Assembly (NCBI RefSeq): GCF_024172125.1
Contig: NZ_JAMZEA010000004.1
Span: 1 to 64,000 of the forward strand
Reading direction: 5' to 3'
Length of the DNA stretch: 64,000 nt
Source of the DNA: Actinomadura rupiterrae
GTDB lineage: Bacteria > Actinomycetota > Actinomycetes > Streptosporangiales > Streptosporangiaceae
Positions 8,117 through 16,491 of the stretch are shown piece by piece (position 1 is the first letter of the stretch; each line of letters opens with the position of its first letter). A model generated the notes under the pieces. That model ran no database searches and was not told the DNA's origin. It was given only the letters and a program-made list of their open reading frames with translations. A program made the position numbers and the translations under genes.

Positions 8117-9389
8117 CTTGCGATCCTCGCCCGCCCCCCAACGGCGCGTGCCACGCCTCTTCGCGGCGCAGATCCTCGGCCTGCACTGGGCGGTTGCGAT
8201 TCTCGCCCGCCCCGGAGGGCGGGCGCCACACCAGCCCCTCGGCGAACCATCCCTTCGCGGACTTGAGGTTGCGATCCTCGCCCGTCCCGGGGGGCGGGCG
8301 CCACGGTCTCGCCGCCGTCATGAAACGGGACGCCCTGGTTGTTGCGATCCTCGCCCGTCCCGGAGGGCGGGCGCCACCGGCTATAACGCGAGCATGGTGG
8401 CGACCAGCCTCACGTTGCGATCCTCGCCCGTCCCGCAGGGCGGGCGCCACCTATGTCGCCGAGGTGTGTCCAGGCGTTGCCCTCATGGTTGCGATCCTTG
8501 CCCGTCCCGGAGAGCGGGCGCCACGCGACCGGCTCGCCGCACTGCCGTCCCGCGGTGATGAGTTGCGATCCTCGCCCGTCCCGGAGGGCGGGCGCCACCG
8601 GCCTCGGCCGCCCAGGCGTAGCCTGGATGGACATCTCAGTTGCGATCCTCGCCCGTCCCGGAGGGCGGGCGCCACCGGCCTCGGCCGCCCAGGCGTAGCC
8701 TGGATGGACATCTCAGTTGCGATCCTCGCCCGTCCCGGAGGGCGGGCGCCACCTCGGACGCGGCGCTCACCGGGTCACCTCCGCACGCGGGTTGCGATCC
8801 TCGCCCGTCCCGGAGGGCGGGCGCCACGACCCGACACGGTCTGCCCCGCCCGCGGGAACCGGTAGTTGCGATCCTCGCCCGTCCCGGAGGGCGGCCGCCA
8901 CTCAGGCCCGGCGTCACCGCGCCCGTCGAGCTCGACAGGTTGCGATCCTCGCCCGTCCCGGAGGGCGGGCGCCACATTACGCCGCACAGCATCACCCGCG
9001 GCTGATCCTCATCGTTGCGATCCTCGCCCGTCCCGGAGGGCGGGCGCCACGGACGGGCTGTCGTGGTTCGCGATCGAGACGACGCTGTTGCGATCCTCGC
9101 CCGTCCCGGAGGGCGGGCGCCACATTACGCCGCACAGCATCACCCGCGGCTGATCCTCATCGTTGCGATCCTCGCCCGTCCCGGAGGGCGGGCGCCACGG
9201 ACGGGCTGTCGTGGTTCGCGATCGAGACGACGCTGTTGCGATCCTCGCCCGTCCCGGAGGGCGGGCGCCACCAACTCCAAACCGCCGACCAGGCGGTGCA
9301 CGGCGGCGTTGCGATCCTCGCCCGTCCCGGAGGGCGGGCGCCACCCCCACGCGTTGAGGTAATCGCCGGATGCCCAGGTGGTTGCGATC
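8117..9389 (-). CRISPR. CRISPR array, 16 good 37-nt repeats plus degenerate end units
   Basis: On the plus strand each repeat starts GTTGCGATCCTCGCC and ends GGGCGGGCGCCAC (37 nt). Full units start at 8193, 8268, 8341, 8414, 8488, 8562, 8639, 8716, 8791, 8865, 8939, 9014, 9087, 9162, 9235 and 9308. A decayed 38-nt unit lies at 8117, and a unit keeping only its first 9 bases starts at 9381. The 17 spacers are 36-40 nt. The repeat folds into a 9-bp stem (one G-T pair) with a CGGA loop. Read on the minus strand the repeat ends ATCGCAAC, like the 8-nt crRNA 5' handles of type I/III systems. Substitutions cluster in the units at 8117-8524, so the old end is at low coordinates and transcription is probably on the minus strand. 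No cas gene occurs in the window. Confidence 0.97.
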
Positions 9390-9403
9390 GTGTCTCCGCC
9401 CGC

Positions 9404-9703
9404 GGGCTGGCGGCCGCGCTGGCCTATGACGGCGGCGAGGCCGGCGCGGTGCACGGGAACGCCTGCTCGGCGGCTTTGCAGGAGGCGGCGGGTCCGCTAC
9501 TGCACCGGGCCGTACAGGACGGCGCGGTGGCGGCGGACGTCACCGTCGCAGACCTGATCACGCTGGTCGTCGGCATCGCGCTGGCCACCGAGCACCATCC
9601 CGAACCCGCCGCCCAGGCCGACCGGCTGTTCCGGCTGGCCGCGGCGGGACTGAGCCCGCAGGCCGGCTCCGGCCGGCCCCAGCCGGCCAGGCCGGTGCGG
9701 TAG
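9404..9703 (+). pseudogene. C-terminal remnant of a TetR-family regulator
   Basis: The open frame entering from the CRISPR end becomes protein-like at about 9404: RGLAAALAYDGGEAGAVHGN, then LLHRAVQDGAVAADVTVADL and IALATEHHPEPAAQADRLFR. This matches the ligand-binding C-terminal domain of SbtR-like TetR regulators. The whole DNA-binding N-terminus is missing, replaced by the last degenerate CRISPR unit. It is therefore a truncated, probably silent gene. The junction suggests a recombination event that joined the array to this locus. Confidence 0.7.
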
Positions 9704-9745
9704 GCGCAGACCACGGCCCGGCGGCGGTCGCGACCGTGCGGGCGG

Positions 9746-10138
9746 TCAGGACAGACCGGCGACGCCGGTGCCAAGCAGGCCGAGCCCGATGAGGAGGCCG
9801 ATCCAGCCGAGCCACGTGCCGCGTTGCGCGAAGGTGTCGATGGCGATGCGGGTGGGGCGTGTCGGGTCGTAGAGGACCGGGACGGTGGCGCCGACGCGCG
9901 GACCGCCCGAACCGCTGCCGAGGGACGCCTGCGCGGTGACCGCCTCACCGGCCACCGTGGCGAAGGAGACGACGGGATGCATGATGCGCCTGCCGCTTTC
10001 GTCCGACGACCCCGGCGCCAGGCCGACGACCACGCCGGTCGTCCGCACGCCGTTGCGTGACAGCCTCCTCGTCCTGACGACGACGATCAGGCCGGCGGCC
10101 GCGAACGCGAGTCCGGCAACAAGCAGGAGCATCGTCAT
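9746..10138 (-). CDS. DUF3592-like membrane protein
   Basis: 130 residues with a hydrophobic helix at each end (residues 1-23 and about 107-129). A soluble beta-rich middle lies between them: RTTGVVVGLAPGSSDESGRR, HPVVSFATVAGEAV and GATVPVLYDPTRPTRIAID. The VxYDPxxP pattern and the two-helix layout are those of DUF3592 proteins. Function is unknown. It converges on the TetR remnant and lies downstream of the alpha/beta hydrolase on the same strand, 134 bp after it. Confidence 0.75.
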   Translation of the reverse strand: MTMLLLVAGLAFAAAGLIVVVRTRRLSRNGVRTTGVVVGLAPGSSDESGRRIMHPVVSFATVAGEAVTAQASLGSGSGGPRVGATVPVLYDPTRPTRIAIDTFAQRGTWLGWIGLLIGLGLLGTGVAGLS

Positions 10139-10272
10139 CCCCCCATGGCGGTGTGGCAGTCGAGATTCATGGGGCGTATGACAGCGCGACGCCGGTCAGG
10201 GTTCGGACCGCCGGATGTGGCCTCGAACACTTGGGGTTCCTCGCGGCGGATCCCGGCGATGTCGCCGGCTTT

Positions 10273-11217
10273 TCACTGTGCGGCTCCGAGCCACCCAGCC
10301 TGGCGTGTGGCCGGACGGCTCCGAGATCTACCCGGCTGACGCGGCCGTTGTGCCGGGGAGTGGACGTGCTGCGCGAGGAACAGGGCTGCGCGGTCCAGTG
10401 CCTGGTCGGCCTCGTCCAGGACGCCGGCGAACGACTGGAACACGTGGGGCACGTCGGCGGTGATGTCCAGGATGATGTCCACTCCGGCCGCCCTTGCCCG
10501 CACGGCCAGGCGCGTGGAGTCGTCCAGCATGATCTCATTGGTGCCCACCTGCATGAGCATCGGGGGGAAGCCGGTCAGGTCGGCGAGGACGGCCGGGCTG
10601 AGCATGGGCTGGTGCGGGTCGGCCCCGGCGAGGTACATGGCTCCGGTGTGTTCCACGGACTTGCGGGTGAGGATCGGGTCGATGCCTTCCTTGGTGTCCA
10701 TGCTCTCGCCCGTGCGGGTGGCGTCGAGGCCCGCGGAGAACGTCACGATGGCGGCGGGCAGCGGGAGGCCCGCGTCGCGGGCGGCCAGGCAGGTCGTCAC
10801 GGCGAGGCCGCCGCCGGCGGAGTCCCCGGCGAACGCGATGGCCGAAGGGTCCTGACCGCCGTCGAGGAGGGCGCGGTAGGCGCTCAGAGTGTCTTCGATC
10901 GCGGCCGGGAACGGGTGCTCGGGCGCAAGCCGGTAGTCCACCGAGTACGCCCCGAGGCCGGTCCTGGCGACGAGGTGTCCCGTCAGCGCCAGCACGCTTT
11001 CGGGGGAGCCGTATACCCAGCCGCCGCCGTGGAAGTACAGGATCGTCCCGGCGCGCGGGCCGCTGTCCGGCTCGACATGCAGTGCTGGTCGGTTGCCAAG
11101 CGTTGTCTGCGTGGTGCGGATGCCGTCGGGCACGATCATCCGGTCCATCAGCGCCTTGAATCCGGCCCGGATCACCTCGACCGACCGGGGGCCCGCGGGG
11201 CGCGGCTGCCGCAGCAT
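10273..11217 (-). CDS. alpha/beta hydrolase (HSL/acetyl-esterase type), start disturbed by an apparent 1-bp deletion
   Basis: The product has the hormone-sensitive-lipase signature: oxyanion motif HGGGW near residue 64, nucleophile motif GDSAGGG near residue 131, and C-terminal VPHVFQSF supplying the His. It should hydrolyse short-chain esters. The ATG at 11217 has no ribosome site. A good one (GGGAG) precedes an ATG at 11248, whose frame reads MSKDQRAARRDA and then leaves the hydrolase frame, whereas the hydrolase frame just upstream of 11217 reads AQLDA. Adding one base restores a continuous MSKDQR..AQLDAMLRQ start. Either a real frameshift has damaged the gene or the base is missing from the sequence. 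It is divergent from the MarR gene that probably controls it. Confidence 0.8.
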   Translation of the reverse strand: MLRQPRPAGPRSVEVIRAGFKALMDRMIVPDGIRTTQTTLGNRPALHVEPDSGPRAGTILYFHGGGWVYGSPESVLALTGHLVARTGLGAYSVDYRLAPEHPFPAAIEDTLSAYRALLDGGQDPSAIAFAGDSAGGGLAVTTCLAARDAGLPLPAAIVTFSAGLDATRTGESMDTKEGIDPILTRKSVEHTGAMYLAGADPHQPMLSPAVLADLTGFPPMLMQVGTNEIMLDDSTRLAVRARAAGVDIILDITADVPHVFQSFAGVLDEADQALDRAALFLAQHVHSPAQRPRQPGRSRSRPATRQAGWLGAAQ

Positions 11218-11316
11218 CGCGTCGAGCTGCGCGCTGGTCCTTGCTCATCTGCTTCTCCCGCCGTAAGTAACTTCCACGGAACTATATTCCTCAGCATCTA
11301 TCGTAGACTACATGCC

Positions 11317-11793
11317 GTGGCATCCAAAGCGAGCAGTGAGGCAGTCGACCTGCCGGGCTTCTTCGCCGACCTGGTCCGATGCGAGACGCGGCTGTACAAC
11401 GCCCTCAACGACCGTCTCCGTGAGCAGCACGGGATCGTCACCTCGCAGTTCGAGGCCCTGCGCTACCTGCGCGACCACCCCGACTCCCGCGTGGCGGACC
11501 TTGCCGCCGAGTTCGCCATCGGCATCGGGGCGACCAGCAAGACCGTCGACCGCCTGGAGAAGCAGGGGTGGGCCGTCCGGCAGCCGAATCCCTCCGATCG
11601 CCGGTCCTCCCTGCTGGCCCTGACCGACGACGGCCTGCGGTTGGCCGAGGCGGCCGAAAGAACCTTCACCGAGCGTCTGGCCGAGCTGACCGCAGATGCG
11701 CTCGAGGCGTCCCCGCTGGCGGCCGCCGCGCAGGCCCTCTCGGAGCTGCGTTCCGTCCTGGAGCGCGACCAGATCGGCGCGCCCACAGGCTGA
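11317..11793 (+). CDS. MarR-family transcriptional regulator
   Basis: 158 residues starting at GTG 11317. A winged-helix core is visible: QFEALRYLRDHPDSRVADLA, then FAIGIGATSKTVDRLEKQGW (recognition helix) and wing NPSDRRSSLLALTDDG. MarR dimers usually repress their own gene and a divergent neighbour in response to phenolic ligands; the divergent neighbour here is the alpha/beta hydrolase. The 68-bp gap contains TATATT at 11284-11289 and a small inverted repeat GTAGACTAC at 11303-11311 close to the start. No strong ribosome site precedes the GTG, so the transcript may be nearly leaderless. Confidence 0.85.
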   Translation: MASKASSEAVDLPGFFADLVRCETRLYNALNDRLREQHGIVTSQFEALRYLRDHPDSRVADLAAEFAIGIGATSKTVDRLEKQGWAVRQPNPSDRRSSLLALTDDGLRLAEAAERTFTERLAELTADALEASPLAAAAQALSELRSVLERDQIGAPTG

Positions 11794-12190
11794 CGCGTTC
11801 TCGCAACCGGCCGAAACGGCAGCGGCCAGGGATGGTCAGCCCCGGCGCACCATCAGGATCTGCCCCGGACCGACGCCCCTTAGCGGTCCGCAACTGGGTG
11901 CCGTAGACCGGGGCGCGCGCACACGGGTTCAGCGTTCAGCGCCTGGATTCTGGGCCGGCCCACCCGCCATCCCCTGACGACCAGCCAGCCTTACACACCG
12001 TCACCCGCAACCCGGTAGTCCGTCACGAGAATGGCGAAACTGCGCGTCCGGCGTGCACCGGATTTTAGAAGGCCGCTCCTCCCGAAGTATTCGCCGACCT
12101 GGGCATGGATGGGGATTTCGGTGGCTATGACGTTCGTAAACGGGCTCATACAAGATTTTCGTAGCCGGTGATCGGCGCGGTGTCTGGGGC
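11794..12190. other. gene-free stretch before the ISL3 remnant
   Basis: About 400 bases. I see no supported gene, repeat or RNA. Part of it may be the decayed end of the ISL3 element that follows, but no terminal inverted repeat could be defined. Confidence 0.4.
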
Positions 12191-12735
12191 GTGACAGGGC
12201 GGGCCGGTGGCGGAATGCTGGCGGTGTGTGAGGACGAGTTGCTGATCACGTTGTTGCCGCGGCTGGCGTTGGTGGAGGTCGAGTCGGTGGCGGTCGAGGC
12301 GGATGTGCTGGTGGTGCGGGCGCGTACCCGTGACGGTCCGGCGGCCTGTACCGGCTGTGGGCAGGTGTCGGAGTGGGTGCACAGTGGCTACTGCTGGCCC
12401 ACCTGCACCTGATGCTGAGCTGGGCGACGCTGTTGAACGTGCTGACGCGGTCGCCCGATCCGCCCGCGGTGACCCCGACGGTGCTGGGCGTGGACGAATT
12501 CGCGTTGCGCAAGGGGCGCGGCGTCTTTGGCACGCTGTTGGTGGACGTCACCCCGCACCTGCCGCTCACCCTGTGGGACGGCCGGGACGCCTGGATCGAC
12601 TCCGTCGCCGACGGCCGCCTGCCCGCTCTGCCGGTTTTCGCCCACGGCATCGCCGCCGACCGCGACGCGGTGCGCGCCGGGCTGACCTCACCGAGTGCGG
12701 GCTTACCTCTCACCGCCCCGCCCTCCGGGGCCCAT
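12191..12735 (+). pseudogene. ISL3-family transposase remnant
   Basis: Two reading frames hold recognisable ISL3 transposase pieces. Frame one (12191-12410) carries LPRLALVEVESVAVEADVLV and the zinc-ribbon start CTGCGQVSEWVHSGY. The second frame (from about 12400) carries RSPDPPAVTPTVLGVDEFAL and RKGRGVFGTLLVDV, the region of the first catalytic Asp. The pieces between and after are deleted, so the element is dead. It lies just downstream of the biosynthetic cluster and is one of several mobile-element scars framing it. Confidence 0.75.
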
Positions 12736-12872
12736 GACGGCTGGTGTGGTCGGTCGAGCTGTGGGTTTACCTGCGTCATGGCAGATGCACCAACGCGATC
12801 CTCCCGGAGACCACCATGTCCTTCAGCGGGCCAGCGACGGTGGTCGGCCTGCGGTGCCGTCAGCGCCGTCCC

Positions 12873-13955
12873 TCACTCATCCTTCTGCACCGCATGGTCG
12901 GTCCGGACCCCTGAGATCACGATGTGGTCGACCAGGTTGTTGACGAAGGTGCGTCCGGACGACTCGAAACCGGCCTCGGCCATCCACGCCTCGAACTCCC
13001 GGGGCGTGTAGACCATCCCCTCGCCCGAGGCCACGGCGTGGAAGTAGGCCGACAGTTCAGCGGCGTTCTGCGGGCCGGTCTCGTCGTCGTCCTGGAACGG
13101 CGTGACGATGAAGATCCCGGCCCCGGCGTCGACCACCTCCGCGGCCTTGCGCAGCACGGCCCGGATCCGGTCGGTCGACCAGATCTCCAGGAAGTGCGCG
13201 AACAGGACGCAGTCGAAGCTCCCGGACGGGAAGGCGTCCGCGAGGGCGTCGGCCCCGAGCGCGCGGATCCGGTCGCCCAGCCCGGCCGCCGACACGCGCT
13301 CGTTCGCCTCCTTGGCCACGCTGGGAAGGTCCAGGATGGTGATCTGGAGCTGTGGCCAGCGGCGGACGAGGTTCATCGCGTTGACGGCCGTTCCGCCGCC
13401 GATGTCCAGCACGTGGCGGTAGCGCGACAGGTCGAGGGTTTGGACGAATTCGTCCGACAGGTGGGCGCTGAGCGCGCCCATCGCGTTGTGGAACGCGCCC
13501 TCCAGGACCGGATCGCCGGCCACTCTCGAGTACAGGTTCGTCGACGCTGCGCCGAACTCCTTTTTCAGCCCCACGTTGGTGTTCGCCTTCAGCGACTCGC
13601 CAAACCATCCCATGGCCCGGTAGGTGATGTGCTGGTAGAAGGGAATGAAGACAGCCGGGAATTGGTCGAGATTGTGCGCGAGGGATTGCGTGAGTTCGGT
13701 GTTGTAGTAGCGGTCGCCGTCTTTGCGTACCATTCCGAACGCGGTGCAGCCGAGCAGGAGGATGCGCGCCGGTTGTTCCGCCAGCCCGAGCCCGGCGGCG
13801 ATCTCGGTCCTGGCAAGGCCGGGGCGCTGGGAGAGAAGCGCGAAGAGTCCGAACTCGAACGCCGTGCTCAGATACTGGAACCGGTAGTGGGCGATGCAGA
13901 TCTCGCGTAGTTGGACATGGGGGGCGGTCGTCGCCGCGGCCTGCTCCTGGGACAT
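12873..13955 (-). CDS. SAM-dependent O-methyltransferase (dimerising, AdoMet_MTase family 2 type)
   Basis: 360 residues. The helical N-terminal dimerisation/winged-helix domain (about 1-100) includes EIAAGLGLAEQPARILLLGC. The Rossmann methyltransferase domain has SAM motif I VLDIGGG at 182-188, acidic ILDLPSV near 208 and GADALADAFPSGSFDCVLFA. Relatives methylate phenolic hydroxyls of polyketides and flavonoids, or catalyse related steps. The start at 13955 has AGGA 5-8 nt upstream. It is the last gene of the minus-strand cluster, 74 bp after the type III PKS, so the polyketide product is the natural substrate candidate. Confidence 0.88.
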   Translation of the reverse strand: MSQEQAAATTAPHVQLREICIAHYRFQYLSTAFEFGLFALLSQRPGLARTEIAAGLGLAEQPARILLLGCTAFGMVRKDGDRYYNTELTQSLAHNLDQFPAVFIPFYQHITYRAMGWFGESLKANTNVGLKKEFGAASTNLYSRVAGDPVLEGAFHNAMGALSAHLSDEFVQTLDLSRYRHVLDIGGGTAVNAMNLVRRWPQLQITILDLPSVAKEANERVSAAGLGDRIRALGADALADAFPSGSFDCVLFAHFLEIWSTDRIRAVLRKAAEVVDAGAGIFIVTPFQDDDETGPQNAAELSAYFHAVASGEGMVYTPREFEAWMAEAGFESSGRTFVNNLVDHIVISGVRTDHAVQKDE

Positions 13956-14029
13956 GGTCCTACTTCCTTCGCCCTGAGAGGGGTTGCCGTGTCGTTGCCG
14001 TGTGGCTTGGTGCGGGTGTGCAGCGCGGC

Positions 14030-15067
14030 TCAACCGCGCAACAGAACGGTCCAGATGGTGGCGCCGGGACCGTAGGCGAGCGCGACGCCGTACCCGCCAG
14101 GGGGGAGCGGGTGGGTCTGCTGGAGCCGTTCCAGCACCATGAGCACGGCCGGTCCGACAGTGTTGCCGTACTCGCGCATCACCTCCATCGCCGCCTCCAG
14201 CGACGGGTCGGGGATGCCGACCTCGGCGGCGACCTGCTCCAGGACCCGCCGGCCGCCCGGATGCAGCGCCCACCAGTGGATGTCCTCGTGGCGCAGCCCG
14301 TTGCGGCGGAGCAGGATCTCCAGGGGGCGGCCAACCGCGGCGGCCACCACCTCGGGCATGGCGGGCGCCAGCCGCATCGCGGCCCCGTGGTCGCCGGTGT
14401 AGACCCGCAGCTTGTCCGCATGCTCCGGCATGGTGATCATCTGGTTGTCGACGATGTCGATTCCCGGCATGCCCGGTTCGCCCGGCCGGATGACCAGGGC
14501 CGCCGCCCCGTCGCCGAAGAGCGTCAGGATGATCGCCTGCTCCTTGTCGTAGGGGGGCGGCTGCAGGTGCGGGGAGAACATGTCCACGCACAGCAGCACC
14601 GCCGGCTTGCCGTGCACGCTCACCCAGTTGCGGCAGGTCGCCAGGGCCGGTGCGGTGGCGTAGCAGCCCATCGGTCCCAGTTGGAGCCGCTCGGTGTCGG
14701 GCCGCATCCCGAGGTCGGCGGCCAGCCCGTCCAGGCCGGGGAGCGACTGGATGGTGGTGGTGACGGTGGCCAGCATGGCGATCTCGTCGGCCGCGACGCC
14801 CGCCGCCGCCAGCGCCTTGCGGATCGCCCGCGCGCCGATGTCCTTGCCGGCCGCCAGGGCGCGGCGGTAGCGCTCGGCCGGGCCCCATGACCGCGGGTCC
14901 TCGGTCAGGGGGTTGATGGCCATCGCCTTCGACTCGATGGCCGAGAGCGCGACGAGGTGGGCGAGGTCGGCGCCGCCGGGGTCGGCGGCGAGGTGGCCGG
15001 CGACATCGCGCATCTTCACCAGTTGCGGGGCCGCGGTCGCCAGTCCGGAAATGCGTGCGGTGTACAA
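14030..15067 (-). CDS. type III polyketide synthase
   Basis: 345 residues, slightly short of the usual 350-400. The catalytic triad is visible: Cys135 in GPMGCYATAP, His269 in WWALHPGG and Asn302 in REYGNTVGPAVL. The C-terminal GxGxG-like loop AYGPGATIWTVLLRG is present. The homodimer condenses an acyl-CoA starter with malonyl-CoA and cyclises the chain to a pyrone or resorcinol/phloroglucinol; the starter cannot be predicted from sequence alone. The start is a TTG at 15067 with AGGAGG about 5 nt upstream. It sits 171 bp after the phosphoramidate kinase gene and before an O-methyltransferase on the same strand. Confidence 0.93.
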   Translation of the reverse strand: MYTARISGLATAAPQLVKMRDVAGHLAADPGGADLAHLVALSAIESKAMAINPLTEDPRSWGPAERYRRALAAGKDIGARAIRKALAAAGVAADEIAMLATVTTTIQSLPGLDGLAADLGMRPDTERLQLGPMGCYATAPALATCRNWVSVHGKPAVLLCVDMFSPHLQPPPYDKEQAIILTLFGDGAAALVIRPGEPGMPGIDIVDNQMITMPEHADKLRVYTGDHGAAMRLAPAMPEVVAAAVGRPLEILLRRNGLRHEDIHWWALHPGGRRVLEQVAAEVGIPDPSLEAAMEVMREYGNTVGPAVLMVLERLQQTHPLPPGGYGVALAYGPGATIWTVLLRG

Positions 15068-15238
15068 GGGGACCTCCTGATAGTGGCGGTTCAGGCCGGT
15101 GGCGCACCCGTCCCGGGGCGCGGGTCGGTCTCCCGCGTCGGCCGGGACGGCCCACGCCGGTCCGGTTGCGTGCTAGGTCGGTTGTCGGTGGAGTCGATGT
15201 GGTGGTGGCGGACGCCGCGCCGGCGTCCTCGGCCCGGG

Positions 15239-15760
15239 CTAGCCGGACTCGGGAACCTGGCGGTCGGCCAGCGCGGCCATGATCTGGTCGGCGGCGGCGT
15301 CCGGGGTCGTCGGCCCGTAGTTGTCGATCACCAGGTGCGCGGCCGTGGGGAACTCGGCCGCGACGCCGGCACCCACGGCGGTGCCGCCGGCGTAGAGCGC
15401 GGCCCGGCCGGCGCGCGCGCTCAGATCCGGGAGCGGGACGCGCAACCAGACCTCGAGGTAGTGCTCGTTGTTCTGCCGGTTCCACTGGTGCACCTCGTGG
15501 AACAGCGAGATCGTCGAGCACAGCACCAGCCGCCCCTGCGAGGCGAACTCGTGCGCGAGCCGGGCATAGAACATCGCCAGCCGCCGGCGGTCGGCCTCGT
15601 CATAGCCCAACCGGACCGGCAGGATCGCCCGGAGCCGGTCGCCGTCCAGGACCACGGGATCGGCCGCGCTCTGTGCCAGGCGGTCGCGCACCCGGGCGGT
15701 CACCGTGCTCTTGCCGCTGCCCGACAGGCCCGTCACCCACACCACGCCCCGGCGCATCAT
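15239..15760 (-). CDS. APS-kinase-like P-loop kinase; probable CDP-phosphoramidate 3'-kinase (Cj1415-like)
   Basis: 173 residues with Walker A GLSGSGKS at 11-18 and LDGDRLRAILPV, the nucleotide-acceptor region of the APS kinase fold. The APS-kinase sequence after this point (substrate-loop HGL and ENIRR motifs) is replaced by LGYDEADRRRLAMFYARLAH, so a different acceptor is likely. C. jejuni Cj1415, also an APS kinase relative of about 170 residues, phosphorylates the 3'-OH of CDP-phosphoramidate. Here the gene overlaps the cytidylyltransferase (ATGATG at 15757-15760), in the same order as Cj1416-Cj1415. There is no ATP sulfurylase nearby, which argues against sulfate assimilation. Confidence 0.82.
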   Translation of the reverse strand: MMRRGVVWVTGLSGSGKSTVTARVRDRLAQSAADPVVLDGDRLRAILPVRLGYDEADRRRLAMFYARLAHEFASQGRLVLCSTISLFHEVHQWNRQNNEHYLEVWLRVPLPDLSARAGRAALYAGGTAVGAGVAAEFPTAAHLVIDNYGPTTPDAAADQIMAALADRQVPESG

Positions 15761-16491
15761 GGGGCGACCGCGTCGAGGTCGCGCAGGACGGGCATCCCCG
15801 CCTCGATGTCCGAGGGGTGGTCGAACTCCCACCACGGGCCGCGGGTCGGCACCACGGTGATCGGCAGCCGGCGCCGTCTCAGCAGTTCCCGCAGCAGGCC
15901 GGTCATGTCCAGCCCGCCGCCGGCGTCGCGGGCGACCTCGTCGGCGGCCGCCCACGCGTCCGGCGTGAACCGCAGCAGCCCGATGTACTGGCCCATGACC
16001 TCCGCCATCCCGGCCGGCCGGCCGCCGATCTCCAGCAGCCGCCCGTCGGCGTCGTGCCGGAAGGTCTCCGCATCGTCCAGGGGCCGCTCGAACCGTCGCT
16101 CCCACAGCGCGCGCCAGTGCGGGTCGTAGGAGAGCGCGAGCGGGCCGGACGCGGCGAGCAGGGCCCGGACGGTGTCCGCGGTGTAGACGATGTCGCCGTA
16201 GGACACCACGACCTGCTCCCGCGCCAGCCAACTGCGGGCCGCGGCCGCCGACTCGACCATGGTCGTCTCCGCCCAGCGCGGGTTGTCGAACCGGCGCAGG
16301 CCGGTGTGCGCGAACGCCTCGGCCGACCAGCCGGTGACCAGGCCGATCTCGCCGACTCCCGCGGCGGTGAGCGCGGCGACCTGGCGGTCCAGGAGCGTCC
16401 GGCCGTTGATCTGGACCAGGCATTTGGGCCGGTCTGCGGTGAAGGGCGCGAACCGGGAGCCGCGTCCGGCGGCCAGGATGAGGCCCTTCAC
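15757..16491 (-). CDS. nucleotidyltransferase; probable CTP:phosphoglutamine cytidylyltransferase (Cj1416-like)
   Basis: 244 residues from GTG 16491, which overlaps the upstream stop (GTGA). The N-terminus LILAAGRGSRFAPFT (4-18) and Lys23 in RPKCL are the NTP-binding signature. SYGDIVY near 97-103 holds the metal-binding Asp100. It belongs to the LicC-like sugar/phosphocholine nucleotidyltransferase group. In the C. jejuni phosphoramidate route, Cj1416 (about the same length) joins CTP with L-glutamine phosphate, releasing pyrophosphate. Its neighbours here are the glutamine-kinase-like and amidase-like genes of that route. A longer N-terminal reading to 16566 is open but Arg/Gly rich and unlikely. 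Confidence 0.84.
   Translation of the reverse strand: MKGLILAAGRGSRFAPFTADRPKCLVQINGRTLLDRQVAALTAAGVGEIGLVTGWSAEAFAHTGLRRFDNPRWAETTMVESAAAARSWLAREQVVVSYGDIVYTADTVRALLAASGPLALSYDPHWRALWERRFERPLDDAETFRHDADGRLLEIGGRPAGMAEVMGQYIGLLRFTPDAWAAADEVARDAGGGLDMTGLLRELLRRRRLPITVVPTRGPWWEFDHPSDIEAGMPVLRDLDAVAP

Noticed and set aside
8117..9417. cas genes next to the CRISPR array
   Set aside because: None of the neighbouring products shows Cas1, Cas2, Cas3, Cas6 or Cas10 motifs, so the array is called orphan within this window.
8117..9703. Long open frames running through the CRISPR array
   Set aside because: They arise because the GC-rich repeat (37 nt plus 36-40 nt spacers) stays open by chance; the translation is the same peptide repeated with varied spacers.
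10153..11316. N-terminal extension of the MarR protein over the hydrolase gene
   Set aside because: That stretch is antisense to the hydrolase; MarR homologues start near the GTG at 11317.
12873..15521. A single 882-residue minus-strand protein covering the O-methyltransferase and more
   Set aside because: Only the last 360 residues are protein-like. The upstream part is the wrong-frame shadow of the type III PKS, which has its own ribosome site and full motifs.
15239..15760. Sulfate-assimilation APS kinase
   Set aside because: No ATP sulfurylase or sulfite genes, and the APS-specific substrate motifs are absent.
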